A DNA stretch of 64,000 nt from Hyphomonadaceae bacterium (lineage in GTDB: Bacteria; Pseudomonadota; Alphaproteobacteria; Caulobacterales; Hyphomonadaceae), in the NCBI GenBank assembly GCA_024743315.1, contig JANSWU010000002.1, positions 1 to 64,000 on the forward strand, in the 5' to 3' direction. Of this stretch, positions 17,344-26,508 are shown piece by piece. Under the pieces are notes generated by a model. The model searched no databases. It saw only the letters and a list, made by a program, of their open reading frames with translations, and was not told the origin of the DNA. Positions within the stretch are counted from its first letter, which is position 1. The number at the start of each line of letters is the position of its first letter. Position numbers and translations under genes: made by a program.

Positions 17344-18708
17344 TTGGCTACTGCTGCTGAACAACTCGCGCGGAATATGAATTTCGGGACTTTTGCCAAG
17401 GCGAAAGACCTGCAGAGCCGCATCCTGTTCACTCTGTTTGTGCTCTTCCTGTATCGGCTGGGGACTTATATCCCGCTGCCGGGCATTGACCCGGACCAGT
17501 TTGCACAGCTGTTTGCCAGCCAGCAGGGCGGCATGCTCGGCAATATGAACATGTTTGCCGGCGGTGCGATTGAGCGGATGAGTATTTTCGCGCTGAACGT
17601 GATGCCTTACATTACCGCCTCGATCATCATTCAGATGATGACATCCTCGGTGCCGTCGCTTGAAAAGCTCAAGAAAGAGGGCGAATCTGGCCGCAAACAG
17701 ATCAACCAGTATACACGGTATCTGACCCTGGCCTTTGCCATCGTACAAAGCTTCGGCATCTCGATGGGCCTGTCTGGCGCCGCGTATGACGGCTTGCCAC
17801 AATGGTTCTTCGTGCTGACCGCTGTGACCACGTTTACCGGCGGCACCATGTTCCTGATGTGGATGGGTGAGCAGATCACTGCGCGCGGCGTTGGTAACGG
17901 TATCTCGCTGATCATTTTCGCGGGCATCATTGCCGAGATGCCACGGGCGATTTTCAACCTGTTCAGCGGCTCGCGAGAGCAGGGGATCAATGTCGTCTTC
18001 GTGGTCGGGGTCGCGGCCCTGGTCATCGCGCTGACCGTGTTCATCGTGTTCATTGAGCGCTCGCAGCGCCGGGTTCTGATCCAGTATCCGAAGCGCCAGC
18101 AAGCGGCCAATCAGGCGGCCCAGGGCCAAAGCTCATTCATGCCGCTGAAACTGAACACATCTGGTGTTATCCCGCCAATCTTCGCGATTGCGATCCTGAT
18201 GCTGCCTTTGACGGCGGTTGGTATTCTCGGCGGCAACACCGCGGTGGCAACGGAAGCCGCCGCCGACGGGGGCTTTGTCGCTTGGATGGCCACCGCCTTC
18301 TCGCCCGGCAGCTGGACTTATATCATCACTTACGGTGTGCTCGTGGCCTTCTTCACGTTCTTCTACACCTCGATCATGTTCAACCCGGAAGAGACCGCCG
18401 ACAATCTGCGCAAGTATGGCGGCTTCGTCCCCGGTATCCGTCCCGGCAAGAACACCGCCGCCTATTTCGACTATGTGCTAACTCGACTCACCACGATTGG
18501 TGCGATTTATCTGGTCTTTGTCTGCTTGATGCCAGAAATCCTGCGGCGCTATGTGCCAGGTATTCCCTTTTATATCGGGGGAACTAGCTTGCTCATTGTG
18601 GTCTCGGTGACGATGGACACAGTGACACAAATACAATCGCACTTGATTGCCCACCAATATGAAGGGCTGATCAAGAAATCGCGGCTGGGAGGCAAGCGCA
18701 AGAAATGA
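17344..18708 (+). CDS. secY: Preprotein translocase channel subunit SecY (TTG start)
   Basis: 454 residues, about ten membrane segments; the central pore of Sec export. Recognisable parts are LPGIDP, NVMPYITASIIIQMM, GVGNGISLIIFAGI and DFFYTSIMFNPEETADNLRKYGGFVPGIRPG-like segments. TTG at 17344 is chosen because the encoded ATAAEQLARNMNFG matches the usual alphaproteobacterial SecY N-terminus and GGAGAAGGAG precedes it. The stop overlaps the adk start in ATGA, coupling the two. Confidence 0.97.
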   Translation: MATAAEQLARNMNFGTFAKAKDLQSRILFTLFVLFLYRLGTYIPLPGIDPDQFAQLFASQQGGMLGNMNMFAGGAIERMSIFALNVMPYITASIIIQMMTSSVPSLEKLKKEGESGRKQINQYTRYLTLAFAIVQSFGISMGLSGAAYDGLPQWFFVLTAVTTFTGGTMFLMWMGEQITARGVGNGISLIIFAGIIAEMPRAIFNLFSGSREQGINVVFVVGVAALVIALTVFIVFIERSQRRVLIQYPKRQQAANQAAQGQSSFMPLKLNTSGVIPPIFAIAILMLPLTAVGILGGNTAVATEAAADGGFVAWMATAFSPGSWTYIITYGVLVAFFTFFYTSIMFNPEETADNLRKYGGFVPGIRPGKNTAAYFDYVLTRLTTIGAIYLVFVCLMPEILRRYVPGIPFYIGGTSLLIVVSVTMDTVTQIQSHLIAHQYEGLIKKSRLGGKRKK

Positions 18709-19274
18709 ACCTAATCCTGTTTGGACCGCCGGCGGCCGGCAAAGGCACGCAAGCAAAGAAACTGGTCGCCGAACGCGGCTATATTCAACTTTCAACGGGC
18801 GACATGCTGCGCGCAGCCGTGGCTTCGGGCTCGGAGCTCGGCAATAAAGTCAAAGCGATTCTGGAATCAGGCGCGCTTGTTTCAGATGAGATCGTGATCG
18901 CCTTGATCGATGAGCAGCTGAATACAAATGAGGGCGCGGCGGGCTTTATCTATGATGGCTTCCCGCGCACCGTCGGCCAGGCCGAGGCGCTCGACAAATT
19001 GCTCGAAAGCCGCGGCGAACGGGTGGATTGCGTGATCCGCCTGGTGGTCGATGAGCAGGCTTTGCTGGCCCGCGTCACCAAAAGGTTTGAAGAGCAAGGG
19101 CGCAAGGATGATAATCCTGAAACCTTCTCCGTGCGCCTGGAAAAGTATAATGGCGACACCGCGCCATTGGTGCCGATCTATGCCGAACGCGGTATCCTCC
19201 GAGAGGTTGACGGCATGGCGTCAATCGATGAGGTTAGCAGTGGAATCGACGCGGCCTTGAAGGAGGCTGTTTGA
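18705..19274 (+). CDS. adk: Adenylate kinase (short form)
   Basis: 189 residues. The P-loop GPPAAGKGTQ is at residues 7-16; LSTGDMLRAAV, YDGFPRTVGQAEAL and DDNPETFSVRLEKY are diagnostic. It is the short form, lacking the about 25-residue zinc-binding or extended LID. It interconverts ATP, ADP and AMP. The ATG overlaps the end of secY, the usual secY-adk coupling. Confidence 0.97.
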   Translation: MNLILFGPPAAGKGTQAKKLVAERGYIQLSTGDMLRAAVASGSELGNKVKAILESGALVSDEIVIALIDEQLNTNEGAAGFIYDGFPRTVGQAEALDKLLESRGERVDCVIRLVVDEQALLARVTKRFEEQGRKDDNPETFSVRLEKYNGDTAPLVPIYAERGILREVDGMASIDEVSSGIDAALKEAV

Positions 19275-19300
19275 AGCTGCGTGAACCGCTGATTCAGTGG

Positions 19301-19328
19301 TTGACGTACCAATTGTTGCGTCTATAAC
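19301..19328 (+). promoter_or_regulatory. Candidate promoter of rpsM-rpsK-rpoA-rplQ
   Basis: TTGACG (19301-19306), 16 bases, then TATAAC (19323-19328), a near-consensus housekeeping promoter in the 148-base gap between adk and rpsM. It implies the alpha operon has its own transcription start in addition to read-through. A GANTC site (GATTC, 19291) lies directly upstream. Confidence 0.6.
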
Positions 19329-19422
19329 GACGCACTTCGTTAAGAGATGAGTCTGCAAGCGTGCAGCGGTGTTTGTGCTGTGCGAACTGCGGCTTTCTTT
19401 TTGAACTATTAGGAGACTGGCT

Positions 19423-19791
19423 TTGGCCCGTATTGCAGGCGTCAATATACCGACGAATAAGCGCGTACCAATCGCGCTGCGTTACATCCATGGCATTGGC
19501 CCCGCCAAAGCCGATGAGATTTGTGAAAAGATTGGCATCACCCCAGAGCGCCGTGTGGCCGATCTGTCTGATGCAGAAGTCATCAAAATCCGTGAGACAA
19601 TCGACAGCGACTATATGGTTGAAGGTGACCTTCGCCGCGAAGTGTCGATGAACATCAAGCGCCTCATGGACCTTGGTTGCTATCGTGGTCTCCGTCATCG
19701 TAAGCGCCTGCCGGTTCGCGGTCAGCGCACGCACACAAACGCACGGACCCGTAAGGGCCCTGCCAAGCCGATTGCCGGCAAGAAGAAATAG
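19423..19791 (+). CDS. rpsM: 30S ribosomal protein S13 (TTG start)
   Basis: 122 residues: [33 protein letters not shown] at the start and [32 protein letters not shown] at the end. The TTG at 19423 gives exactly the family N-terminus and is preceded by AGGAG; no ATG nearby would do so. S13 contacts P-site tRNA. Confidence 0.97.
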   Translation: MARIAGVNIPTNKRVPIALRYIHGIGPAKADEICEKIGITPERRVADLSDAEVIKIRETIDSDYMVEGDLRREVSMNIKRLMDLGCYRGLRHRKRLPVRGQRTHTNARTRKGPAKPIAGKKK

Positions 19792-19803
19792 GATCCTCGA
19801 GAG

Positions 19804-20193
19804 ATGGCCCGTCAGACCACCCGCGTTGCACGCCGCGCCCGCAAGAATATCACTTCGGGCGTTGTGCATGTAAATTCCAGCTTCAACAATACGATGATCA
19901 CCATCTCAGACGCGCAAGGGAATGCCATTTCATGGTCTTCCGCTGGCGCGATGGGCTTCAAAGGATCTCGTAAGTCGACCCCTTATGCGGCCCAGGTCGC
20001 AGCAGAGGATGCGGCCAAGAAAGCCATGGAGCATGGCCTTCAGACAGTTGAAGTGAATGTGCGTGGACCCGGCTCTGGCCGTGAGAGCGCTCTGCGCGCG
20101 CTTCAGGCTGCTGGCCTGACCGTCACGGCGATCCGTGACACCACTCCGATCCCGCACAATGGCTGCCGCCCGCCAAAGCGCCGCCGCGTATAG
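19804..20193 (+). CDS. rpsK: 30S ribosomal protein S11
   Basis: 129 residues: [47 protein letters not shown] and the closing [12 protein letters not shown]. It forms part of the platform near the E site. Confidence 0.98.
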   Translation: MARQTTRVARRARKNITSGVVHVNSSFNNTMITISDAQGNAISWSSAGAMGFKGSRKSTPYAAQVAAEDAAKKAMEHGLQTVEVNVRGPGSGRESALRALQAAGLTVTAIRDTTPIPHNGCRPPKRRRV

Positions 20194-20228
20194 TCCGTTT
20201 TTAATCTGAATTTACAGAAAGGCTGAGC

Positions 20229-21272
20229 ATGACCGAAGCCGAAGACATGATCGTAAATGACCGCAACTGGAAGGCGCTGATCCGCCCGAATCGTCCAGTT
20301 GTCGAGGGTGGCCGTGACGCGACCCGTGTTGCCAAACTCGTTGTCGAGCCGCTTGAGCGTGGCTTTGGCACGACGCTCGGCAATGCGCTGCGCCGCATTT
20401 TGCTGTCATCGCTCCAGGGTGCTGCGATCACCGGTGTCCAGATTGACGGTGTTGTTCACGAGTTCTCTTCAATTCAGGGCGTGCGTGAAGACGTCACCAC
20501 GATTATCCTGAACCTGAAGCAGGTTGCCGTCGACATGGTGTCTGATGCGCCAAAGCGCATGATCCTGAAAGCGTCCGGCAAGGGCGAAGTCAAAGCGGGC
20601 CAGATCGAGACCCCAGGCGACGTCAAGATCCTCAACCCGGATCACGTCATCTGTACACTCGATGATGGTGCCAACCTGCACATGGAATTCACGGTTGCGA
20701 CAGGCAAAGGCTATGTGCCGGCGACCGATAACCGCCCGGAAGATGCGCCGATCGGCTTTATTCCGGTCGACGCAATCTACTCGCCAGTGCGCCGTGTGGG
20801 CTACCAGGTCGAAGATACGCGTGAAGGTACCGTGCTGGACTATGACAAGCTGACCCTGACGGTTGAGACCGATGGCTCGATCTCGCCAGAAGATGCTGTT
20901 GCTTATGCCGCCCGCATCATGCAAGACCAGCTGCAGCTGTTCATCACCTTCGACGAGCCAGAAACCGAAAGTTCTGGTCAGACCGAAGAGAGCGATCTCG
21001 GCTTCAACCCGGTTCTGCTCAAGAAAGTCGACGAGCTGGAACTGTCTGTCCGTTCGGCCAACTGCCTGAAGAACGACAATATTGTTTACATTGGCGACCT
21101 GATCCAGAAGTCCGAAGCGGAAATGCTCCGCACCCCGAACTTCGGCCGTAAGTCGCTGAACGAAATCAAAGAAGTCTTGGCCGGAATGGGCCTTCACCTC
21201 GGTATGGATGTGCCAGACTGGCCGCCAGAAGACATCGAGGCGCTCGCCAAGAAATACGACGACCACCTATAG
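20229..21272 (+). CDS. rpoA: DNA-directed RNA polymerase subunit alpha
   Basis: 347 residues. The N-terminal dimerisation domain shows [30 protein letters not shown]; the C-terminal domain, which contacts UP elements and activators, shows [23 protein letters not shown] and [17 protein letters not shown]. Start at 20229 has AAAGG upstream; an in-frame ATG at 20247 is a less likely alternative. Confidence 0.98.
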   Translation: MTEAEDMIVNDRNWKALIRPNRPVVEGGRDATRVAKLVVEPLERGFGTTLGNALRRILLSSLQGAAITGVQIDGVVHEFSSIQGVREDVTTIILNLKQVAVDMVSDAPKRMILKASGKGEVKAGQIETPGDVKILNPDHVICTLDDGANLHMEFTVATGKGYVPATDNRPEDAPIGFIPVDAIYSPVRRVGYQVEDTREGTVLDYDKLTLTVETDGSISPEDAVAYAARIMQDQLQLFITFDEPETESSGQTEESDLGFNPVLLKKVDELELSVRSANCLKNDNIVYIGDLIQKSEAEMLRTPNFGRKSLNEIKEVLAGMGLHLGMDVPDWPPEDIEALAKKYDDHL

Positions 21273-21308
21273 GAGTGTATGCCCGAGAGGGCACGCAAGG
21301 AGACCAAA

Positions 21309-21731
21309 ATGCGCCACGGCATCGCACATCGTAAGCTGAACCGCACAGCCTCACACCGCAAGGCGATGTTTGCCAATATGGCGGCATCTCTGATCGAGCA
21401 TGAGCAGATCGTTACGACCCTGCCTAAAGCCAAAGAGATGAAGCCGTTCATGGACAAGCTGATCACGCTGGCCAAGCGCGGTGACCTGCACGCGCGTCGT
21501 CAGGCCATTTCGAAAGTTCGTGATGAGGCGGCTGTCCGTAAATTGTTCGACGTCTTTGGCGAACGCTACAAGGATCGCAATGGCGGTTATACCCGCGTGC
21601 TCAAAGCCGGCTTCCGCCATGGTGACAATGCGCCTCGCGCCGTCATCGAGCTGGTCGATCGCGACGAAGATGCCCGCGGCGCCGCCGATCGTGCCCGTCA
21701 CGAAGCCGAACTTGAGGCGATGGACGAATAG
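21309..21731 (+). CDS. rplQ: 50S ribosomal protein L17
   Basis: 140 residues: [38 protein letters not shown] is the standard N-terminus and AAGGAGACC precedes the ATG, which rules out the longer in-frame start. The last 20 residues are an acidic/Arg tail. Last gene of the ribosomal series. Confidence 0.97.
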   Translation: MRHGIAHRKLNRTASHRKAMFANMAASLIEHEQIVTTLPKAKEMKPFMDKLITLAKRGDLHARRQAISKVRDEAAVRKLFDVFGERYKDRNGGYTRVLKAGFRHGDNAPRAVIELVDRDEDARGAADRARHEAELEAMDE

Positions 21732-21759
21732 TCTCGCACAGGGTTCTGAAGATTAAAGA

Positions 21760-21790
21760 AAAGCCCGCGCCGTTGAGCGCGGGCTTTTTT
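21760..21790 (+). terminator. Intrinsic terminator after rplQ
   Basis: The arms GCCCGCGC (21763-21770) and GCGCGGGC (21777-21784), extended by AAA/TTT, enclose a six-base loop and are followed by six T. It closes the S10-spc-alpha transcription unit and faces the convergent sterol-desaturase-like gene. Confidence 0.93.
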
Positions 21791-21812
21791 GGTTTGGATC
21801 TGGCTTGAGGCG

Positions 21813-22964
21813 CTATTCGGCAGGTTGTAGCGGCGCGTCCTCGATCAGCTCTTCTGTCGCGGCCTTGTCAGCATCGGCCGGTTTTGGCCCGAAGACTTTC
21901 TGGCTCGGCAGGAAGGGCGCGAGGTACAGCCCCATCACGGTCATCGGATATTCCGGGGCGGTGCCGATGCCGATTCGATCATGCGGGCGCTCATTGCGGG
22001 GATTGTGGAACGTGCCAAACAGGATGTCCCAGATAATAAACTCACCACCATAGTTGGAGTCGCCGACACCTTTATCGGGATAATGGTGATAGCGGTGATT
22101 GTCGCCGATTGAGAAAACATACTCCCACCAACCGAGATTGAGATCGATATTAGAGTGCTGGAAAATACCGATACTGAGCTGAAGGATCACCGCGACTAGG
22201 GCGATTTCGGCCGTGGGCTGTACCAGTGCCAGCGGGATGGCGTAGAAGATGGCCTGGCTGACAATTTCCAGCGGATGGGCCCGAATGCCGTTCAACCAGT
22301 AGAGGCGCTCGACCGAGTGGTGGGCCGCATGCACGCGCCACAGGGCCGGGATTTCATGCAACGCCCGGTGGAACCAATAGCGGAAGAAATCCTTGATCAG
22401 AATAAACAGGAAAACCTGGACAATCGGGTTCCAATGGGTTGGCCATAGGTCATGGCCGTAAGGCTCCAGCGCTTCAACCATGCCGACAATGAACAGGGCG
22501 CTGACTATCAGTTTGGAAATGCCGCTCCAGAACGCGCCAGAAAAATACATGATGATGTCGACGGCAGTGTCATTTCCACCTTCCAGCCAGTTGCGACTGT
22601 ACGGCATCAGCCGTTCCAGCGGTGCGCAATAGAGCCCAAAAATGATCGGCAGCAGCACAAAGCCCAGCAGCGTCAGGCTGGTAATCCCATTCTCGACCAG
22701 CTTGAAGCCGATGAACAATGACAGCAAAATCGTGAATGGGAAGATCGTGTGCGACAGGATTTTGCGCAGCAAGGTGCCTTCAAGGGCGTAGGACGCGGCG
22801 TCGAGATGGCGCATCATCCAGCGGGTCGGACGGACCAAAACCCATTGCAGGCTTGCTTCAAGCAGGTTGATCGGGGCGCCGAGCCAGGTTTCGACAAACC
22901 GCGCAATCCGGGCGCGGGGCGGGATCTTGCGATTGTGCGTCCCGCTCTCACCGAGTGATGCCAT
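21813..22964 (-). CDS. Fatty acid hydroxylase / sterol desaturase superfamily membrane protein
   Basis: 383 residues with several membrane helices. The di-iron histidine clusters are in order: HRALHE, HAAHHS, HSNID and HRYHHY, as in the ERG3/ERG25-type superfamily that oxidises membrane lipids, sterols or carotenoids. The ATG at 22964 has AGGAGAC upstream; an earlier in-frame codon lacks one. The gene diverges from an SDR, with a TGAACATGTTCA palindrome between them. The substrate is not predictable from sequence. Confidence 0.88.
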   Translation of the reverse strand: MASLGESGTHNRKIPPRARIARFVETWLGAPINLLEASLQWVLVRPTRWMMRHLDAASYALEGTLLRKILSHTIFPFTILLSLFIGFKLVENGITSLTLLGFVLLPIIFGLYCAPLERLMPYSRNWLEGGNDTAVDIIMYFSGAFWSGISKLIVSALFIVGMVEALEPYGHDLWPTHWNPIVQVFLFILIKDFFRYWFHRALHEIPALWRVHAAHHSVERLYWLNGIRAHPLEIVSQAIFYAIPLALVQPTAEIALVAVILQLSIGIFQHSNIDLNLGWWEYVFSIGDNHRYHHYPDKGVGDSNYGGEFIIWDILFGTFHNPRNERPHDRIGIGTAPEYPMTVMGLYLAPFLPSQKVFGPKPADADKAATEELIEDAPLQPAE

Positions 22965-23017
22965 ATCAAGTCTCCTGAGGGGTGCGGGCCGACATACTTG
23001 GCGACCCAATAATTAAA

Positions 23018-23029
23018 TGAACATGTTCA
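23018..23029. promoter_or_regulatory. Operator-like palindrome between sterol-desaturase-like gene and SDR
   Basis: TGAACATGTTCA is a perfect 12-bp palindrome embedded in AT-rich flanks that are themselves partly symmetrical. It lies 53 bases upstream of one start and 135 upstream of the other. Such GAAC/GTTC sites are typical of TetR-family operators, including steroid and fatty-acid regulators. No regulator gene is adjacent. Confidence 0.5.
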
Positions 23030-23164
23030 AATTACATATTCACCTTCTGAGGTCAAGCGTGTTTTCGGGCCCTGAGATCCCTTGCCCTCGCGTCCTTATT
23101 GGCAAGGCGCGGCCAAGCTCATAGGCTTTGGCGAAAGCAATAGCGCGTGTTTGGGAGGCGTCAG

Positions 23165-24073
23165 ATGAAAGACTTTAGTGGCAAAATCGCCGTCATTACC
23201 GGCGGCGGCACGGGTATCGGGCGAGCGCTGACCAAGCAGCTTGCCTCAGAGGGCTGCAGCGTCGCCATGTGTGACATCTCACAAGCCGATATGGAGGAAA
23301 GCTGCGCCCATGCGCTCGATGGCGCTCCGCAAGGCGTGCGCGTGACCGGGTTTCTCGCTGATGTTGCGATCGAAGAGCAGCTCAAGGCGTTTCGAGATGA
23401 TGTCATGGCCCAACATGAGACTGACCATATCCATCTCTTGTTCAACAATGCCGGGATTGGCGGTGGTGGCAGTTTTGTCAACACGCCGCGCGATGTCTGG
23501 GAGCGCACTTTCGGGGTCTGCTGGTATGGCGTCTATTATTCGGCGCGGGCTTTCTTGCCTGCCTTGATGAAGGCCGATGAGGGCCACATGATCAATGTCA
23601 GCTCGGTCAACGGGTTCTGGGCGAGCCTTGGGCCCGAGTCCTCGCACACGGCTTATTCTGCCGCTAAGTTCGCGGTCAAAGGCTTCACCGAAGCCCTGGT
23701 CAATGACTTCCGCAACAATGCGCCGCATCTCAAAGCCAGCGTGGTCATGCCCGGCCATATCGGTACCAATATTGCGCTCAACACGATGCGCGAATTTGGC
23801 GAACTGCTTGAGGATGATATTCCGAGCGGGGATCCAGAGCTTGCCGACGATATGCAGGCGCGCGGCGAAGCGTTCCGCGACAATGGTCTCGATCCGGTCG
23901 AGGCGGCCAAGATCATCCTGCAAGGCGTACGTGACGAACGCTGGCGTATTCTTGTGGGTCCAGATGCCCAAGCCCTGGACCAAGCTGTCCGGGAAGCTCC
24001 TGAAGATGCCTATGAGCAGGAATTCATGCTGACCCGCGTCGCACCAATCCTGCCGCAATTGGCATCTGAATAA
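23165..24073 (+). CDS. Short-chain dehydrogenase/reductase
   Basis: 302 residues, Rossmann fold. The cofactor motif is TGGGTGIG near the N-terminus; NNAGIGG and the catalytic Ser with Tyr-x-x-x-Lys (YSAAKFAVKG) follow. ATG at 23165 has GGGAGG upstream. It diverges from the sterol-desaturase-like gene, so a shared hydroxylated lipid substrate is possible but unproven. Confidence 0.9.
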   Translation: MKDFSGKIAVITGGGTGIGRALTKQLASEGCSVAMCDISQADMEESCAHALDGAPQGVRVTGFLADVAIEEQLKAFRDDVMAQHETDHIHLLFNNAGIGGGGSFVNTPRDVWERTFGVCWYGVYYSARAFLPALMKADEGHMINVSSVNGFWASLGPESSHTAYSAAKFAVKGFTEALVNDFRNNAPHLKASVVMPGHIGTNIALNTMREFGELLEDDIPSGDPELADDMQARGEAFRDNGLDPVEAAKIILQGVRDERWRILVGPDAQALDQAVREAPEDAYEQEFMLTRVAPILPQLASE

Positions 24074-24091
24074 TGGCCGTTCGGGCGCGAC

Positions 24092-24328
24092 CTATGCTTC
24101 GCCGCAACATTCGCCCAGCTGGATAGGCGGACAGGGAACATCACCGTACGAACAATAGACACAACAATCGCCTTTTTGCGGTTTCAACACAGCTCCGCAA
24201 CCTTTGCAGTCATAAAAAAACTGACAGGCATTGGTCGGCATTTCATCGGTCGATTGATGCTGACATTCCGGACATGTAAGTGTCGATTGGCTTATAAACT
24301 CGGCCGCTGAAGGTGGGTTGCTATCCAA
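24092..24328 (-). CDS. GDCCVxC domain small cysteine-rich protein (TTG start)
   Basis: 78 residues with ten Cys. The N-terminal CPECQH and the DCKGCGAVLKPQKGDCCVYCSYGDVPCPP segment match the GDCCVxC family, small putative metal-binding proteins that in many genomes accompany heavy-metal resistance genes. No mer or other metal genes are adjacent here. The frame starts at TTG 24328 with AGGAG 10 bases upstream; no better ATG exists. Confidence 0.8.
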   Translation of the reverse strand: MDSNPPSAAEFISQSTLTCPECQHQSTDEMPTNACQFFYDCKGCGAVLKPQKGDCCVYCSYGDVPCPPIQLGECCGEA

Positions 24329-24449
24329 AGCGTGTGAGCTCCTGTGTCTTCATTTTCGACGCAGTTTTGGGGATTATAGCGAACAGAGCTGGGTCTGACA
24401 CCCCGCGATTTTGGCTTGGGTGAATTCTGGAGTGTGCTAAGCGCGGAAG

Positions 24450-25460
24450 ATGAAAGCCTTTTTTTCAGAGCATCAGTCAAAACACGCGCCCGCGCTTGAA
24501 CTGCAGAATGGCGAGCTCGTCCCGCATGCCGAAAGCCAGGCGCGGGTCGAGGCGATCAAAGCCGTGCTGCCGGATCTCAGCGTGCCGCAGGATTTCGGGC
24601 TCGATCCGATCCTCGCTGTGCATGATGCAGGTTATGTGACTTTCCTGCAGCGCGCGCATGCCGACTGGGTTGCAGCCGGGCGGCCCGGTGACGCGTTTCC
24701 ATATGTCTTCCCGATCCGCGGGCGGCGGCCGCTCGGTTTCAAGCGGATCGATGCGGAGCTCGGCCAGTATGCCTATGATTGTGGAACGCCGGTGGCGGCG
24801 GGCACATGGGAGACCGTGTACTGGAGTGCCCAGAGCGCGCTGTCTGCTCTGGAGTATGTATGGGGCGGTGCGCGCCAGGCGTTCGCTTTTTGCCGTCCGC
24901 CGGGCCATCATGCCGGTCGCGACTACATGGGCGGCTATTCCTATCTAAACCACGCTGCAATTTGCGCTGAACAAGCCCTGACCCATGGCGCGAGCCGGGT
25001 CGCGATCCTGGATGTCGATTATCATCATGGCAATGGCACGCAGGACATTTTCTATGAGCGTGCAGAGGTGTTGACGATCTCCCTGCATGCGGACCCGGCC
25101 ACCGACTATCCGTTTTACTGGGGTCATGCCGATGAAACCGGGGCAGGGGCCGGAGCGGGCGCAGCGCTCAACCTGCCCATGCCGCGCGGGACGGGCTGGG
25201 CGGCCTATCAGATCAAGATGGCCGAGGCCCTTGAGCGCGTCCAAGCCTTTGACCCGGACCTTCTGATCGTGCCGTTTGGTGCGGACACTTATGCGGGCGA
25301 TCCGATCAGCTTTTTCAGCATTGAGACGGCCGAATATACCGACATGGCGGCGATGATCGCGGCGCTCGATTTGCCAACCCTAATCTGTATGGAAGGCGGC
25401 TATGCGGTCGAGGCGCTGGGGGCGAATGTGTCGGCGTTTGTGGATGGGTTTGGGGGGTAA
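24450..25460 (+). CDS. Acetylpolyamine amidohydrolase / histone-deacetylase family protein
   Basis: 336 residues of arginase/deacetylase fold. The active-site His pair is in RPPGHHAGRDYMGGYSYLNHAA (His153, His154); zinc ligands Asp190, His192 and Asp279 are in DVDYHHGNGTQDIFY and PFGADTY; EGGY near the C-terminus completes the site. The long loop before the PGHH motif is as in bacterial acetylpolyamine amidohydrolases. Probable role: removal of acetyl groups from polyamines or small amides. It stands alone between the GDCCVxC gene and a repeat cluster. Confidence 0.9.
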   Translation: MKAFFSEHQSKHAPALELQNGELVPHAESQARVEAIKAVLPDLSVPQDFGLDPILAVHDAGYVTFLQRAHADWVAAGRPGDAFPYVFPIRGRRPLGFKRIDAELGQYAYDCGTPVAAGTWETVYWSAQSALSALEYVWGGARQAFAFCRPPGHHAGRDYMGGYSYLNHAAICAEQALTHGASRVAILDVDYHHGNGTQDIFYERAEVLTISLHADPATDYPFYWGHADETGAGAGAGAALNLPMPRGTGWAAYQIKMAEALERVQAFDPDLLIVPFGADTYAGDPISFFSIETAEYTDMAAMIAALDLPTLICMEGGYAVEALGANVSAFVDGFGG

Positions 25461-25480
25461 GCGTCAGAGATTTTCCGCCT

Positions 25481-25559
25481 TGCCAACGCAAGTTGGCATC
25501 CATGGCGGCAGGCTGAGGACAACGATCTCAACCGCCATAGGTCCTGACTTTCGTCAGGA
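25481..25559. repeat. Palindromic intergenic repeat, type A (copy 1)
   Basis: Three consecutive hairpins: TGCCAAC/GTTGGCA around loop GCAA; ATGGCGG...CCGCCAT enclosing an inner TGAG/CTCA; and TCCTGAC/GTCAGGA. The same three-hairpin plan recurs at 42176-42260 with different outer arms that still pair. Located just after the HDAC-family gene. Confidence 0.75.
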
Positions 25560-25601
25560 ATACGGTCGAGTATTATTCCGGGGTAAAACTCAAAAAACCG
25601 C

Positions 25602-25682
25602 GCTCATCCCCGCGCAGGCGGGGGTCTGGTGCGACTAAGTCCGGAAGCTCATTTTGAGATCCCCGCCTGCGCGGGGATGAGC
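25602..25682. repeat. Palindromic intergenic repeat, type B (copy 1)
   Basis: A perfect 22-bp inverted repeat (25602-25623 with 25661-25682) separated by 37 bases; each arm contains CTCATCCCCGCGCAGGC or its complement. A second, slightly diverged copy is at 28443-28524. It sits between convergent genes and may act as a bidirectional terminator or a REP-type element. Confidence 0.85.
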
Positions 25683-25698
25683 GGTGAAATGGGTAAAT

Positions 25699-26433
25699 TC
25701 AGCCCCAATGTCGCCTCAACGCCTCGGCCAGCGCGTCGGCGCGCTCAATGATCGACCAGTGACCGGTCTTTTCTTGCTTCAATAATTTTGCCCCAGTCGA
25801 GGTACAGAATTTCTCGGCGATCTCGACCGGCACATAGGGATCGTCGACGCCCCAGAAGACCAGGCCGCGCTCAGGCAAGTTTTCAATATCCGCCCACCAC
25901 TCGGTGCCAACTGTCTTGGCCGATCGGTAGAGCCGCAGGATCGACTTTTTCATATGCGGCGTCCAATGGCTGGCTTCCTTGGAAGCGAGATCGGCTGGGA
26001 TGCCTTGCGCGTGCAAAGCTTTGCAGAGTTGCTCCTTGCGGCTGATCGCCATGATCAGCTCGCCCATGACCGGCGTCTGCCAGGTCCGCGCCATGGAATG
26101 CCATTTATAATCGGGATGGGGCAGAGCGTTGGCGACGCACCAGGTGCGCACGAGCTCGGGCCGGAGGCTGGCGACACGAAGGGTGATAATCGCGCCCCAA
26201 TCATGCCCCACCAGATCCACTGGCCCACTCTCGGCATGGGCGGCCTCGATCTCAGAAATATACCAGTCGACATAGGCTTCTTTGGTCGAGCCGAAGCCTT
26301 GCGGTGCCGGTGTGACAAAGCCCGGCATGGCCGGGGCGGCATAGGCCTCGGCGCTTAATCCAAGTTCGGCAATCAGGGGGTCCCACATGCTTGGCGTGTC
26401 GGGAACCCCGTGCAGGAACAGCTTCTTGGGCAT
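25699..26433 (-). CDS. Alpha/beta hydrolase (epoxide hydrolase/dehalogenase-like)
   Basis: 244 residues. HGVPDTPSMW carries the oxyanion His-Gly; the nucleophile elbow is GHDWG (Asp78), an Asp rather than Ser as in epoxide hydrolases and haloalkane dehalogenases; the catalytic His is in KTGHWSIIE. The substrate is unknown. It is divergent from the nitronate monooxygenase gene with a 75-base gap. Confidence 0.85.
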   Translation of the reverse strand: MPKKLFLHGVPDTPSMWDPLIAELGLSAEAYAAPAMPGFVTPAPQGFGSTKEAYVDWYISEIEAAHAESGPVDLVGHDWGAIITLRVASLRPELVRTWCVANALPHPDYKWHSMARTWQTPVMGELIMAISRKEQLCKALHAQGIPADLASKEASHWTPHMKKSILRLYRSAKTVGTEWWADIENLPERGLVFWGVDDPYVPVEIAEKFCTSTGAKLLKQEKTGHWSIIERADALAEALRRHWG

Positions 26434-26508
26434 CTCGCTTCCCCTAAGTCAGACTTGTTTCAGACCAGTTTGGGGGACATTGTGCGACAGAACAAGGAGG
26501 ATAGACGC

